From a candidate division TA06 bacterium (lineage in GTDB: Bacteria > Edwardsbacteria > AC1 > EtOH8): a stretch of 64,000 nucleotides of DNA. Positions 7,330 to 15,634 of this stretch are shown piece after piece (the first letter of the stretch is position 1; every line of letters starts with the position of its first letter). Under the pieces are notes generated by a model. That model was not told the origin of the DNA. It saw only the letters and a program-made list of their open reading frames with translations, and made no database searches. The stretch covers positions 124,001-188,000 of the forward strand of contig JACRJI010000016.1 of assembly GCA_016235665.1 (NCBI GenBank), written 5' to 3'. Made by a program: the position numbers and the translations under genes.

Positions 7330-10224
7330 TTACTTCAGTACTATCATCTTCCGGCTTTGGGTCTTGCCATCTGTGCTTAAATGATATATGTAAACCCCGG
7401 CGCTGACCTGTCTATTCTTGCTGTCTAACCTGTTCCATTTGACCGTATAGCTCCCAGCCTGCTGTTCACCATTGACCAATGTCTTCACCAACTGGCCCGC
7501 GATGTTATAGATGTTCAGTTTGACCCGGCCCGTTTGGGGAAGCTGATAGCTTATTGCCGTCTGGTTCTTGAACGGGTTGGGCGAGTTCTGGAACAATCTG
7601 AAATCAGTTATCCTTTCTCTGTTATCCGGCTTGCCAACCACCCCCAGCGGCACCTCCCCGAACTCTGCCATCACCTTCTGGGCCGCCAGTTTTGCTTGCT
7701 CCTTGTCCATGAAATACAGCGGGAAACCAAAGAACACCGTCTTGCCCGAGTCCCGCACCGCACAGGCTTTGCCTTCAAACGTACTGCCATTGTTCTTCAT
7801 GTCCATCACGTAGATGGTATCTGCCCCGGTCAGCGGGGTCAGGGCCTCGATGCTCCGGAACGTCTTGCCCCAGATGGTGGAGGGATATTTCAAAGTATCA
7901 ACCATGATATCCGGATATCCTCGTAACCCCGCAGCCATCCTGAAAGAATCTGTCGTTCCGGATAATTCGGCCTGGGAGATTTTAAAATGATCATAGGCTA
8001 TGTCCCCCGCGGAATAATTTGCGGGATAGGTAGTAGTGTTATGGATATTGCTTGATGGTTTCCAACCGGCAAACCAAAGCTTACCGCCGGCAGCCAGGTA
8101 GGCCTTCATATCAGCCACTGCCCCCGGGGCCAGCAATCCGGCATAATCATCGGCAAACCAAACCACAGTTGAGTATGGTCCAAAGTCCCCCAGTATAGGC
8201 CTTTGAGAGGAAAGACCGTACTCGTAAGGTTCGTAATCATAGCCCGTCATTATGTAGTTGTATAAACTGTCCTGCTGGGCGTCTCTTGGAAAGCTTCCCG
8301 TCGTCCAGTTGTTGGTCTCGTCCACCATAATGATCCCCTGATCCAGGGTGATCGGACGGCAGTAGACCGAATCCGATAGCGGGCTTTTGTTGCCGTCTGA
8401 ATCTTTGGCCTGCACTTTGTAAAAGTACCGGCTGGCACCGGACAGCGGTTTGTCCAGTAAAAAAGTGTCGGTGGTGCTGGCCAGGCTTTCGAACAAAGAG
8501 CCGTCAACCCTGCGGTAGACATCATAACCCGCCAGATCCAGCTCCAGATTTTTGCTCCAATCCAGCGAAACACCAGAATCCACCGGGACGGGGGTCAGAC
8601 CAGATGGTGCTAAGGGAAAAGCTTTGGGTGTGCCTGATTTTTCAACTGCAGCGTAACTACATGTACCATCTGATGCCACAGCTCGCATTATAATATAATA
8701 GGTTGTATCCGAAATCAGCCCATTTATCGTATCTAATGAAGCATCCTTTCCGAGAATGTAGGAACTGTCTGAATAAATCCCGCTGGTCTTACCCCAATAA
8801 ACATAATAACCTTCAATGTCGCTTTCTTGACTTGGTTCCCAAATCAATTGCAAACTGCTTCCGTTGCCTATATCAGCGACGAATGGTTCGACAGGATTTG
8901 GGTACTGCGATATGATCGCCATTAAGGCCACAGCAGCCTTGGTGTTTTTTGTATAAATATCCGCAGATAAAGTTTTTAACGAATCGGTTAAGCGGTGAAT
9001 ATTAGGATTTAAAGCTGGTTCTTCAAAAGCCAGGGTTGGAAACCCTAATTCCGCAAAACTCCAATCATCACAACCGGTAAAACTTTCGCACAAATATTGG
9101 TAATCTGAAACATATGAAGGTATAACCTGCAAGGCCAGATCTCTTAACCATCCTTTTGGGGAAGATAATTTGCCATCTATGATTGTATCTGACTTAAAGC
9201 CTACCATATCCATATTAAACATATTTGCGACATTCATACACGCACTATCTGCATACGTTGCGTAGTGTTTACTCCCCAGAATGCCCTGTTCTTCGGCCGC
9301 CCAACCGCAAAACATAATGGTTTTCCTCAAATTTGTGCCGGATAAAACCCTTGATACTTCCATTGCCCCAGCCGTACCGGAGGCGTTATCATCCGCACCG
9401 GGTGAAGTTACCTGAGATATTAATTCATCATATTCACTATATGAATCGTAATGCCCAGAAATGATGCTGATGCTGTTTGGATCCATTAACCCTATCTTTG
9501 AGGCGATGACATTTCTTGTATAACCGCTATCAATAAAATATGACGTATCTATGTAATGATGCCATATTTCTAAATAAAAACTGTCATACTCGGCCACGTA
9601 CCCCCAACCAGTCAGTTTGTCAACCAGCCATTGCGAAGCGGCAGTTGAACTGTCAGTCAAGGAGAACCTGGTCCTAAAATCCTGAAGTCTTTGGATGTAT
9701 GAGGTTATTGAATCTGCATTTACCTGGTCCACTAAGCTCTGGATGAAAGGGTCATAGGGTACGCTCTTTAACGTGACATACTTGGTAGTAACACTCTTCC
9801 AGAACCGGTCTCCCAATGGCTTGATATTCATCGGCCGGGTGATATGCTTATATTCAAGATCTAAATCATGGCCTTTGGATAGCGGCTTTATTATTGCCGC
9901 TTGGCCGTTCTGCCAGATTGGTTTTTCTTTTGGCCCCTGAGCTTTTTCGTTCTTCGATATTACCATGCACTTTGATGTTTCCGGCTGCCTGTCAATTATC
10001 TCTATAAGATAACCTTTTTGTTTTAATGATCCAACCTGGCTTTCCTCTATTTCCGTTATGGCCGTATTGCCTATAAGCTCATAGGTCGGTATTTTTAGCT
10101 GATGCCAGGCTTTCTTGCTCTCAATGGTCGGCAGTTCCACCGAGATCAACACAGTAGAACAAAGTGCCTCGGTAGCCAAAAGTAATAGCGCCAATAATGT
10201 TGCCAAAACGTACGGCCTTTTCAT
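7330..10224 (-). CDS. Secreted M28 zinc aminopeptidase with FN3 domains and sorting tail (paralogue 2)
   Basis: 964 residues with a signal peptide (1-22). A 130-residue N-terminal region unlike paralogue 1 resembles a propeptide. The M28 core carries SGHYDSYS (H258), SPGADDNASGT (D278/D279), AAEEQGILGS (E311/E312) and NMDMVGF, followed by two FN3-like domains, the 'MVDETNNW' domain and a sorting tail from FRLFQNSPNPF to KMIVLK. AGAAAGG sits seven bases before the ATG, and a good promoter lies 42 bases upstream. It is separated from paralogue 3 by a terminator and heads its own two-gene operon with paralogue 1. An extracellular exopeptidase role is inferred from the family; peptide preference is unknown. 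Confidence 0.9.
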   Translation of the reverse strand: MKRPYVLATLLALLLLATEALCSTVLISVELPTIESKKAWHQLKIPTYELIGNTAITEIEESQVGSLKQKGYLIEIIDRQPETSKCMVISKNEKAQGPKEKPIWQNGQAAIIKPLSKGHDLDLEYKHITRPMNIKPLGDRFWKSVTTKYVTLKSVPYDPFIQSLVDQVNADSITSYIQRLQDFRTRFSLTDSSTAASQWLVDKLTGWGYVAEYDSFYLEIWHHYIDTSYFIDSGYTRNVIASKIGLMDPNSISIISGHYDSYSEYDELISQVTSPGADDNASGTAGAMEVSRVLSGTNLRKTIMFCGWAAEEQGILGSKHYATYADSACMNVANMFNMDMVGFKSDTIIDGKLSSPKGWLRDLALQVIPSYVSDYQYLCESFTGCDDWSFAELGFPTLAFEEPALNPNIHRLTDSLKTLSADIYTKNTKAAVALMAIISQYPNPVEPFVADIGNGSSLQLIWEPSQESDIEGYYVYWGKTSGIYSDSSYILGKDASLDTINGLISDTTYYIIMRAVASDGTCSYAAVEKSGTPKAFPLAPSGLTPVPVDSGVSLDWSKNLELDLAGYDVYRRVDGSLFESLASTTDTFLLDKPLSGASRYFYKVQAKDSDGNKSPLSDSVYCRPITLDQGIIMVDETNNWTTGSFPRDAQQDSLYNYIMTGYDYEPYEYGLSSQRPILGDFGPYSTVVWFADDYAGLLAPGAVADMKAYLAAGGKLWFAGWKPSSNIHNTTTYPANYSAGDIAYDHFKISQAELSGTTDSFRMAAGLRGYPDIMVDTLKYPSTIWGKTFRSIEALTPLTGADTIYVMDMKNNGSTFEGKACAVRDSGKTVFFGFPLYFMDKEQAKLAAQKVMAEFGEVPLGVVGKPDNRERITDFRLFQNSPNPFKNQTAISYQLPQTGRVKLNIYNIAGQLVKTLVNGEQQAGSYTVKWNRLDSKNRQVSAGVYIYHLSTDGKTQSRKMIVLK
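7574..7889 (-). repeat. Near-identical block shared with paralogue 1 (copy B)
   Basis: Partner of 5032-5347 at a constant offset of 2542 bases with no gaps. Confidence 0.85.
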
Positions 10225-10265
10225 GGTTATACCTTTCTGTTGTTGGAATATTATCTATTATTTTA

Positions 10266-10295
10266 ACTATACTCCCCGGATATACTCTTTGTCAA
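10266..10295 (-). promoter_or_regulatory. Sigma70-type promoter for the M28 paralogue 2-1 operon
   Basis: On the minus strand TTGACA (10295-10290), an 18-base spacer and TATAGT (10271-10266). The -10 box ends 42 bases before the ATG. It sits just downstream of the terminator of paralogue 3, as expected for a new transcription unit. Confidence 0.7.
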
Positions 10296-10303
10296 CAATA
10301 ATT

Positions 10304-10340
10304 TAAATAAAAAGAGGCCGCCTTTGCCAGGCGGCCTCTT
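10304..10340 (-). terminator. Intrinsic terminator after M28 paralogue 3
   Basis: An 11-bp stem (10340-10330 with 10322-10312 on the minus strand) around a seven-base loop, followed on the minus strand by TTTATTT. It lies 14 bases after the stop of the gene at 10355. Confidence 0.88.
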
Positions 10341-10354
10341 AACATGGTTTCTGT

Positions 10355-13228
10355 TTACTTTAAAACTATCATCTTCCGGCTTTGGGTCTTGCCATCTGTA
10401 CTTAAATGATATATGTACACTCCAGCGCTGACCTGTCTATTCTTGCTATCTAACCTGTCCCATTTCACCGCATAGCTCCCAGCCGCCTGCTCCCCGCTTA
10501 CCAATGTCTTTACCAGCTGGCCCGCTATGTTATAGATGTTCAGTTTTACCATTCCGCTCTTCGGCAGTTGGTAACTAATGCTCGTCTGGTTCTTGAACGG
10601 GTTGGGCGAGTTCTGGAACAATCTGAAATCAGTTATCCGCTCCAAGTTCTCCGGCTTGCCCGCCACCCCCAGCGGCTCCTCCCCGAACTCAAGCATCACC
10701 TGCTGGGCCGCTGCTTTTACCTGTTCCCGGTCCATGAAGTACAGCGGGAACCCGAAGAACACCGTCTTGCCCGAGTCCCGCACCGCGCAGGCCCGGCCCT
10801 CGAACGGACTGGAGTCGTTCTTCAGATCCACCGTATAGATTGTATCTCCAGCCCCGGCCGGGGTCAAAGCCTCGACATACCTTAAGACCCTGCCCCAGAT
10901 GGTCAGGGGATACTTCAGGGTATCGATGGCAATGTCCGGATACCCCCTCGATCCCCTGGCGACTATAAAAGAATCGGTTGCAGCCGAAAGCTCGGCATTG
11001 GCCAGTCCGAAGTAATCATACAATATACTTCCGGGAACGAAGGTGAACGGATAGGTGGTGCTGTTTTGAACGTCGCTGCAGGGCTTCCACCCGGCCAGCC
11101 AGAGTTTACCGCCAGCATCCAGGTAGCTCTTCATATCATTCACCGCCCCGGAGGCCAGTAATGTAACGTAATCATCAGAGAACCAGGCCACCGTGGAATA
11201 CGGTCCTAAGTCAGCCAGGATAGGCTTTTGCAGCGATATCCCGTACTCGTAGGGTTCGTACTTGTAACCATTAAGGATATAGTTGTAGAAGCTGTCCTGC
11301 TGGGCATCCCGGGGAAAGCTTCCGCTTATCCAATTATTGGTCTCGTCCACCAGCAGGATCCCCTGGTCCCTGGTGATGGGACGGCTGTAGACCGAGTCTG
11401 ACAAGAGGCTTGTATTGCCTCCGGCATCCTGGGCCTGGATCTTGTAATAATACCGGCTGGCTCCGGAAAGCGGCTTTTCCAGGAGAAAGGTGTCCGCCGT
11501 GTGGGTCAGGCTGTCAAATGTGCCGTTGTCTATCCTGCGGTATACGTTGTAACCCTCCATATCCAGCTCCAGGTTACTTTTCCAGTTCAGCCTGATACCG
11601 GAGTCCACCGGAACTGCCGCCAGCCCACTAGGAGCCAGGGGCAATGACTTGGGAGTGCCGGTGATCTCGCTTATCAAGGGGCTCTCCCGGTTTTCATCAT
11701 CCATCGCTATGACCCCGATATAATACAGGCTGTCGGAGTTCAAGCCGCCGATGGTGTCTGAGGTGCCGGCAACCGGCATTGAATCAATATAACTGCCCGA
11801 GGCTTTCCCCCAATAGAGCTTATAACCGGTCACATTGCTGGCCTGGTTTGGCTGCCAATTGACATATAGCTGGGTTCCGTTCCCAACATCCTTAACTGCC
11901 AATCCCCTGACCTTCTGGGGATAATTGGCCAGGGTCCCAAGCAGGCCCATCCCAGCCCTGATAATGCTGGTGCAATACCTCATATTCATGTATGTGGTAC
12001 TATCTGAAATAAGATGCCAATTGGGGCTAAAAAGATATTCTTCACTGTATGCCACGGGATACCCCCTGGCGAAAAAAGACCAACTATCGCTGCCGCTGGA
12101 ATTGTCATTCACGTAAAACGGGACCAGGTTAGTGTCTGCGGTCCGTCCGTACCACTGGGCGCACTGGCCGGATAACCCGGCATAGATTTCGGAACCATCG
12201 TAAGAATAGCAATTGAAAAGGCTTTGGTTGCCCAGGTTCCCTATCATGTCAAAATTAAGCATGGTCGCAATGTTCATGCCCTGGGACAGGGCCTGCTCTG
12301 CAAAATATTCGCAACCATAAAGGCCCCATTCCTCGCCGTCGAATGCCACGAATTTGATTGTGGTTGCCGGAGGATTGGCAGCCAGCACCTCGGCGGCCTC
12401 CATGGCTGCGGTGGTGCCCGACGCATTGTCATCTGCGCCCGGAGCCCAGGGATTGTATGGCCAGACCGAAGAGTCATAATGCCCGCCGATGACATAGACC
12501 GTGCTAGTATCTTTGGTGCCCGGAATGGTGGCCACCACGTTTTTCATCCAGATCACTGAGTCCATATCGGCATTCAAACCGGCATCGGTGAAGGAATCGA
12601 TTTTGACATCGGCGATGCCCATTCCAAGGAATTTTGTCTGGATCCATTTGGCCACGGAATCATGGTTGGAAGCCATGATCGACCTGGTGTTGAAGGCCTG
12701 AAAGGTATCGATAGTGGCCCGCACGTGGGCTGTGTCTATCAGACCTGCCAGGGCCGCCACCGCAGTATCCAGGGTCAGGCTGTTATTTCTGACCACAGCG
12801 GACGTAGGTATGATTATCGGTTGAACCCTGAAAGGCCGGACCACATAACTGCTCCCGCTTTTGATGCCGGCCGCGGTCAGGCTCCCGGTTTCCGCCAGCA
12901 GCATATCTTTTCCCGAATAAACCGCTTTGATGACCGGCGGTTGGTTGTTTCTTTTAAGATGCACCCAGCGCAGATCTTCCGAGAGACCCCGATAGGCCAG
13001 GGATGACCCCTGTACCTCTTGGTGTCCGGATCCGGACAATGGTAGGCCCATCAGGGCTTGTTGCCCGGAAATGTGGTACACCGGCCATTTTTGGGAACCG
13101 GCCAGCCGGTAAACATCGGTGCCCGGTATAAATTTCACAAGATAGAGTTCCACTGGAACTGCCAATACGGTCCCGGCTCCCATCGCCAGCAGGACCAAGG
13201 CGGAGATGAACAGATTTCTGATTCTCAT
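10355..13228 (-). CDS. Secreted M28 zinc aminopeptidase with FN3 domains and sorting tail (paralogue 3)
   Basis: 957 residues with a signal peptide (1-23) and a long N-terminal region (to about 150) distinct from both paralogues. M28 motifs are GGHYDSS (H250), APGADDNASGT (D266/D267), DGEEWGLYG (E299/E300), NFDMIGN and a late NWHLIS histidine. FN3-like domains, the 'LVDETNNW' domain and the sorting tail (FRLFQNSPNPF to KMIVLK) follow. The last 12 residues are identical to paralogue 2, while residues covering 11121-11320 match paralogue 1. AAGGAAAACC precedes the ATG. A TATAAT box lies at 13274-13279 on the minus strand, inside the 3' gap of htpX, but its -35 is poor. Its own terminator follows. 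Confidence 0.9.
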   Translation of the reverse strand: MRIRNLFISALVLLAMGAGTVLAVPVELYLVKFIPGTDVYRLAGSQKWPVYHISGQQALMGLPLSGSGHQEVQGSSLAYRGLSEDLRWVHLKRNNQPPVIKAVYSGKDMLLAETGSLTAAGIKSGSSYVVRPFRVQPIIIPTSAVVRNNSLTLDTAVAALAGLIDTAHVRATIDTFQAFNTRSIMASNHDSVAKWIQTKFLGMGIADVKIDSFTDAGLNADMDSVIWMKNVVATIPGTKDTSTVYVIGGHYDSSVWPYNPWAPGADDNASGTTAAMEAAEVLAANPPATTIKFVAFDGEEWGLYGCEYFAEQALSQGMNIATMLNFDMIGNLGNQSLFNCYSYDGSEIYAGLSGQCAQWYGRTADTNLVPFYVNDNSSGSDSWSFFARGYPVAYSEEYLFSPNWHLISDSTTYMNMRYCTSIIRAGMGLLGTLANYPQKVRGLAVKDVGNGTQLYVNWQPNQASNVTGYKLYWGKASGSYIDSMPVAGTSDTIGGLNSDSLYYIGVIAMDDENRESPLISEITGTPKSLPLAPSGLAAVPVDSGIRLNWKSNLELDMEGYNVYRRIDNGTFDSLTHTADTFLLEKPLSGASRYYYKIQAQDAGGNTSLLSDSVYSRPITRDQGILLVDETNNWISGSFPRDAQQDSFYNYILNGYKYEPYEYGISLQKPILADLGPYSTVAWFSDDYVTLLASGAVNDMKSYLDAGGKLWLAGWKPCSDVQNSTTYPFTFVPGSILYDYFGLANAELSAATDSFIVARGSRGYPDIAIDTLKYPLTIWGRVLRYVEALTPAGAGDTIYTVDLKNDSSPFEGRACAVRDSGKTVFFGFPLYFMDREQVKAAAQQVMLEFGEEPLGVAGKPENLERITDFRLFQNSPNPFKNQTSISYQLPKSGMVKLNIYNIAGQLVKTLVSGEQAAGSYAVKWDRLDSKNRQVSAGVYIYHLSTDGKTQSRKMIVLK
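11121..11320 (-). repeat. 200-base block shared with paralogue 1 (copy B)
   Basis: Partner of 5554-5753; the two mismatches are a G/A in the 'gatNtcc' stretch and a G/A in 'aaccNtta'. Confidence 0.88.
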
Positions 13229-13298
13229 GGTTTTCCTTATAGCATTATTATTGAATATTTGTTTCTGCCGTTATTATACACCCACTTTTGCCCCAAGT

Positions 13299-14150
13299 CT
13301 ACCCCCTGCCCAAGGCCCTCAGTTTTGCCACCCTCTCCTCGATCGGAGGGTGGGTAGAGAACAGGCTCATCAGGCTTTTGCCCGAAAGCGGATTGACGAT
13401 AAACAGGTGGGATGAAACGGGATTGGCGTTCATCGGCGCGATCTGCACCCCGGCCTGCAGTTTTTCCAATGCGCTGGCCAGCCCCTGGGGGGAGCCTGCG
13501 ATCTGGGCACCCCCGGAGTCGGCCGAGTATTCCCGGGTGCGGGATATCCACATCTTGATCAGCAGCGCGGCTATGGGCGCCAGGATCATCATCAGGATCA
13601 TTCCCAGCCCCCCGCCGCCCCGGTCGCGGTCCCGGTCGCCGCCGTAGCCCCCGAACATGGCGGCGTAGCCCGCCATTCGGGCTATCATGGTGATGGCCCC
13701 GGCGATGGTGGCCACCACCGTGGCTATCAGGATATCCCGGTGCTGGACATGGGCCAGCTCATGGGCGATCACTCCTTCCAGCTCCTGGCGGTTCAAAAGC
13801 TGCATGATGCCCTGGGTCACCGCCACCGCCGCGTGCTGGGGATCGCGCCCGGTGGCAAAAGCGTTGGGCGAGGCCGAGGGAATGATGTAGACCTTGGGCA
13901 TGGGCAGGGAGGCCCGGGTGGCCAGGGTCCGCACCATGTTATACAGGTCAGGGGCCTCGGCTTCGGTCACCGGCTGGGCCTTGTAACTCATTAATGCGAT
14001 CTTGTCCGAGAACCAGTAGGCCACAAAGTTCAGGCCCCCGGCAAAAAGCAGGGCCATGATCGCGCCCTGTTGGCCGCCATAATATCCGCCCAGTAATACC
14101 AGCAGAACGGTTAGCCCTGACATCAGGATGATAGTTTTGAACATGTTCAT
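13299..14150 (-). CDS. htpX: HtpX-like membrane zinc metalloprotease (M48)
   Basis: 283 residues, the usual HtpX length. Two membrane segments lie at about 5-25 and 30-48, then the zinc motif HELAH at 130-134 (followed by VQHRD) and a hydrophobic pair around 142-195. The third ligand is expected in REYSAD near residue 204. In known bacteria HtpX degrades misfolded inner-membrane proteins with its active site facing the cytoplasm. It is the last gene of a five-gene run and starts 12 bases after the stop of the barrel-like protein, which suggests a role in envelope stress or processing with its neighbours. A glycine/arginine-rich loop (GGYGGDRDRDRGGGG) lies between membrane segments. Confidence 0.95.
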   Translation of the reverse strand: MNMFKTIILMSGLTVLLVLLGGYYGGQQGAIMALLFAGGLNFVAYWFSDKIALMSYKAQPVTEAEAPDLYNMVRTLATRASLPMPKVYIIPSASPNAFATGRDPQHAAVAVTQGIMQLLNRQELEGVIAHELAHVQHRDILIATVVATIAGAITMIARMAGYAAMFGGYGGDRDRDRGGGGLGMILMMILAPIAALLIKMWISRTREYSADSGGAQIAGSPQGLASALEKLQAGVQIAPMNANPVSSHLFIVNPLSGKSLMSLFSTHPPIEERVAKLRALGRG

Positions 14151-14162
14151 GGTTGGTTGACC

Positions 14163-15227
14163 TTAAAGTTTATATTCTATGAATGCTATGATGTTGTTTT
14201 GACGGAGTTTTAAAGTATTATCTATGGGCGGCGAAACACTCCCGGTGTCATCAAAATCTTCAGATGCAGGATCGTCTCCATACCACCGTTGGATCTGACT
14301 GCCGGTAGCTTTGATCCGGAGCATGCTGTAGCCGCCGCCCCAATTAAGTTCTGCTCCCGAGGTGAATCTATGAGCCTGAATTTTTATCCTTCCTTCCACC
14401 TGGTATCCATTGCCAGATGCATCAGTAGACATATTTTTATTCCTGAAGATATGATCATCAAAGTCCGTGGCCTTCACATACGGCAAATAACATGTTTTCA
14501 GATAAAGTGACAGGCCATTTTTGGGAATGGTTTCAAATATCAATCCCGTCATCAATTGGTGGTAATCCACCTTGTAGGTGCCGACCTTGACACTATTATC
14601 CAAGGGATCATACATATGATTATAATCATATGGCCATTCCCACCACCCGGACAAACCCATAACATCATAATTCTTATGGATTGTTTGGAATCCCAATAGA
14701 ACTGTCATTTTCAGTTGTTTATTTAACCAAAAGGGATAACCTGCGGATAATCTTAGGTCATAATCAGAATATTTCACTTCTGATTTGGTTGCACTGTAAA
14801 CCCATATTGGGGGAGCAAAATAGGAAACATATATATAATCTGAATCAACCATAGCTTCTTCTGGCTTTGTAATCGTCTTGCCGAAAGCCACCTCAAATAT
14901 CATTTTATCTTTGTTCGTCAATCTGGCGGTCAGTTGCCCTGCTATTTCAACATGGTAGCCATCAGCAGGAAAAGCCAATATGCTGTGGCCTTCGCCCGGA
15001 TAAACGTAATAAATTGTGGGATATACGATATGATATTCCGTATACCCCGACACTTTTTTACCGGCAAAATTAACCGAATACTCCCACTTAGATGTAGCTT
15101 TAGCCTTTTCAACCACAGACTGCATGTCCGGGGCAGTTTTTTGTGCCGGCGTATCCTGGCAGTAACCTGAGGAACTGATCATAAACACGACCAAAAGCAT
15201 TAAACCAACCGTTAGAATCTTCTTCAC
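14163..15227 (-). CDS. Secreted protein of unknown function, probably outer-membrane barrel
   Basis: 354 residues starting at GTG, with AAAGGA eight bases upstream. The first 23 residues are a signal peptide ending in GYC. The mature part alternates polar and aromatic residues (many YxY, WxY, FxV strands) and ends FIEYKL, as outer-membrane beta-barrels do. I recognise no named family. It lies 19 bases after the response regulator and 12 bases before htpX, so all are likely cotranscribed. It could be the envelope component whose state the upstream kinase system manages, but that is inference only. Confidence 0.72.
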   Translation of the reverse strand: MKKILTVGLMLLVVFMISSSGYCQDTPAQKTAPDMQSVVEKAKATSKWEYSVNFAGKKVSGYTEYHIVYPTIYYVYPGEGHSILAFPADGYHVEIAGQLTARLTNKDKMIFEVAFGKTITKPEEAMVDSDYIYVSYFAPPIWVYSATKSEVKYSDYDLRLSAGYPFWLNKQLKMTVLLGFQTIHKNYDVMGLSGWWEWPYDYNHMYDPLDNSVKVGTYKVDYHQLMTGLIFETIPKNGLSLYLKTCYLPYVKATDFDDHIFRNKNMSTDASGNGYQVEGRIKIQAHRFTSGAELNWGGGYSMLRIKATGSQIQRWYGDDPASEDFDDTGSVSPPIDNTLKLRQNNIIAFIEYKL

Positions 15228-15246
15228 CTTAAGTTCCTTTTTGATG

Positions 15247-15606
15247 TTAGTTTTTGTTTAATAATTTTGTCACGGTCTGCTTAAGTTCATCCAGGTTGCC
15301 GGACTTGACTATGTAGGCATCGGCCAGCCAGGAGGAGAAATCCGCCTTGTAGGCCGGATAGGCGGTGTTGATGACGATGGGGATCCTGGGGTCAAAATCC
15401 CGCATCCAGCGAAGGGCTTCCAGGCCGCCTTCCTCGGCGGTCAGCTTCAAATCCAGCACCACCAGCTCCGGCTTTTCCTTTTCAAAACACTGCCGGGCCT
15501 CTTCCGCCGAAGCGGCTGTGGTGATCTGGTGACCCATGGCCTCCAACTCTTTTTGATACAGCAGCCGGAGGTTCTGGTCGTCGTCCACTACCAGCAATTT
15601 ACCCAT
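15247..15606 (-). CDS. Receiver-only (CheY-like) response regulator
   Basis: 119 residues, a single receiver domain with no output domain. The acidic cluster D8-D9-D10, phospho-acceptor D52 (in VVLDLK), the NTAY switch region and K near residue 100 are all present. AAGGATCAGC precedes the ATG. It lies 28 bases downstream of the histidine kinase and is probably its phosphorylation partner. Lacking a DNA-binding part, it must act by protein contact or pass phosphate on. Confidence 0.93.
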   Translation of the reverse strand: MGKLLVVDDDQNLRLLYQKELEAMGHQITTAASAEEARQCFEKEKPELVVLDLKLTAEEGGLEALRWMRDFDPRIPIVINTAYPAYKADFSSWLADAYIVKSGNLDELKQTVTKLLNKN

Positions 15607-15634
15607 ATGCTGATCCTTCCGTTTGGTTTTGGAT

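Noticed and set aside
13300-13345. Inverted repeat ccctctcctcgatcggaggg as a terminator
   Set aside because: It lies within the conserved htpX coding end (HPPIEERVAKL) and has no T-run.
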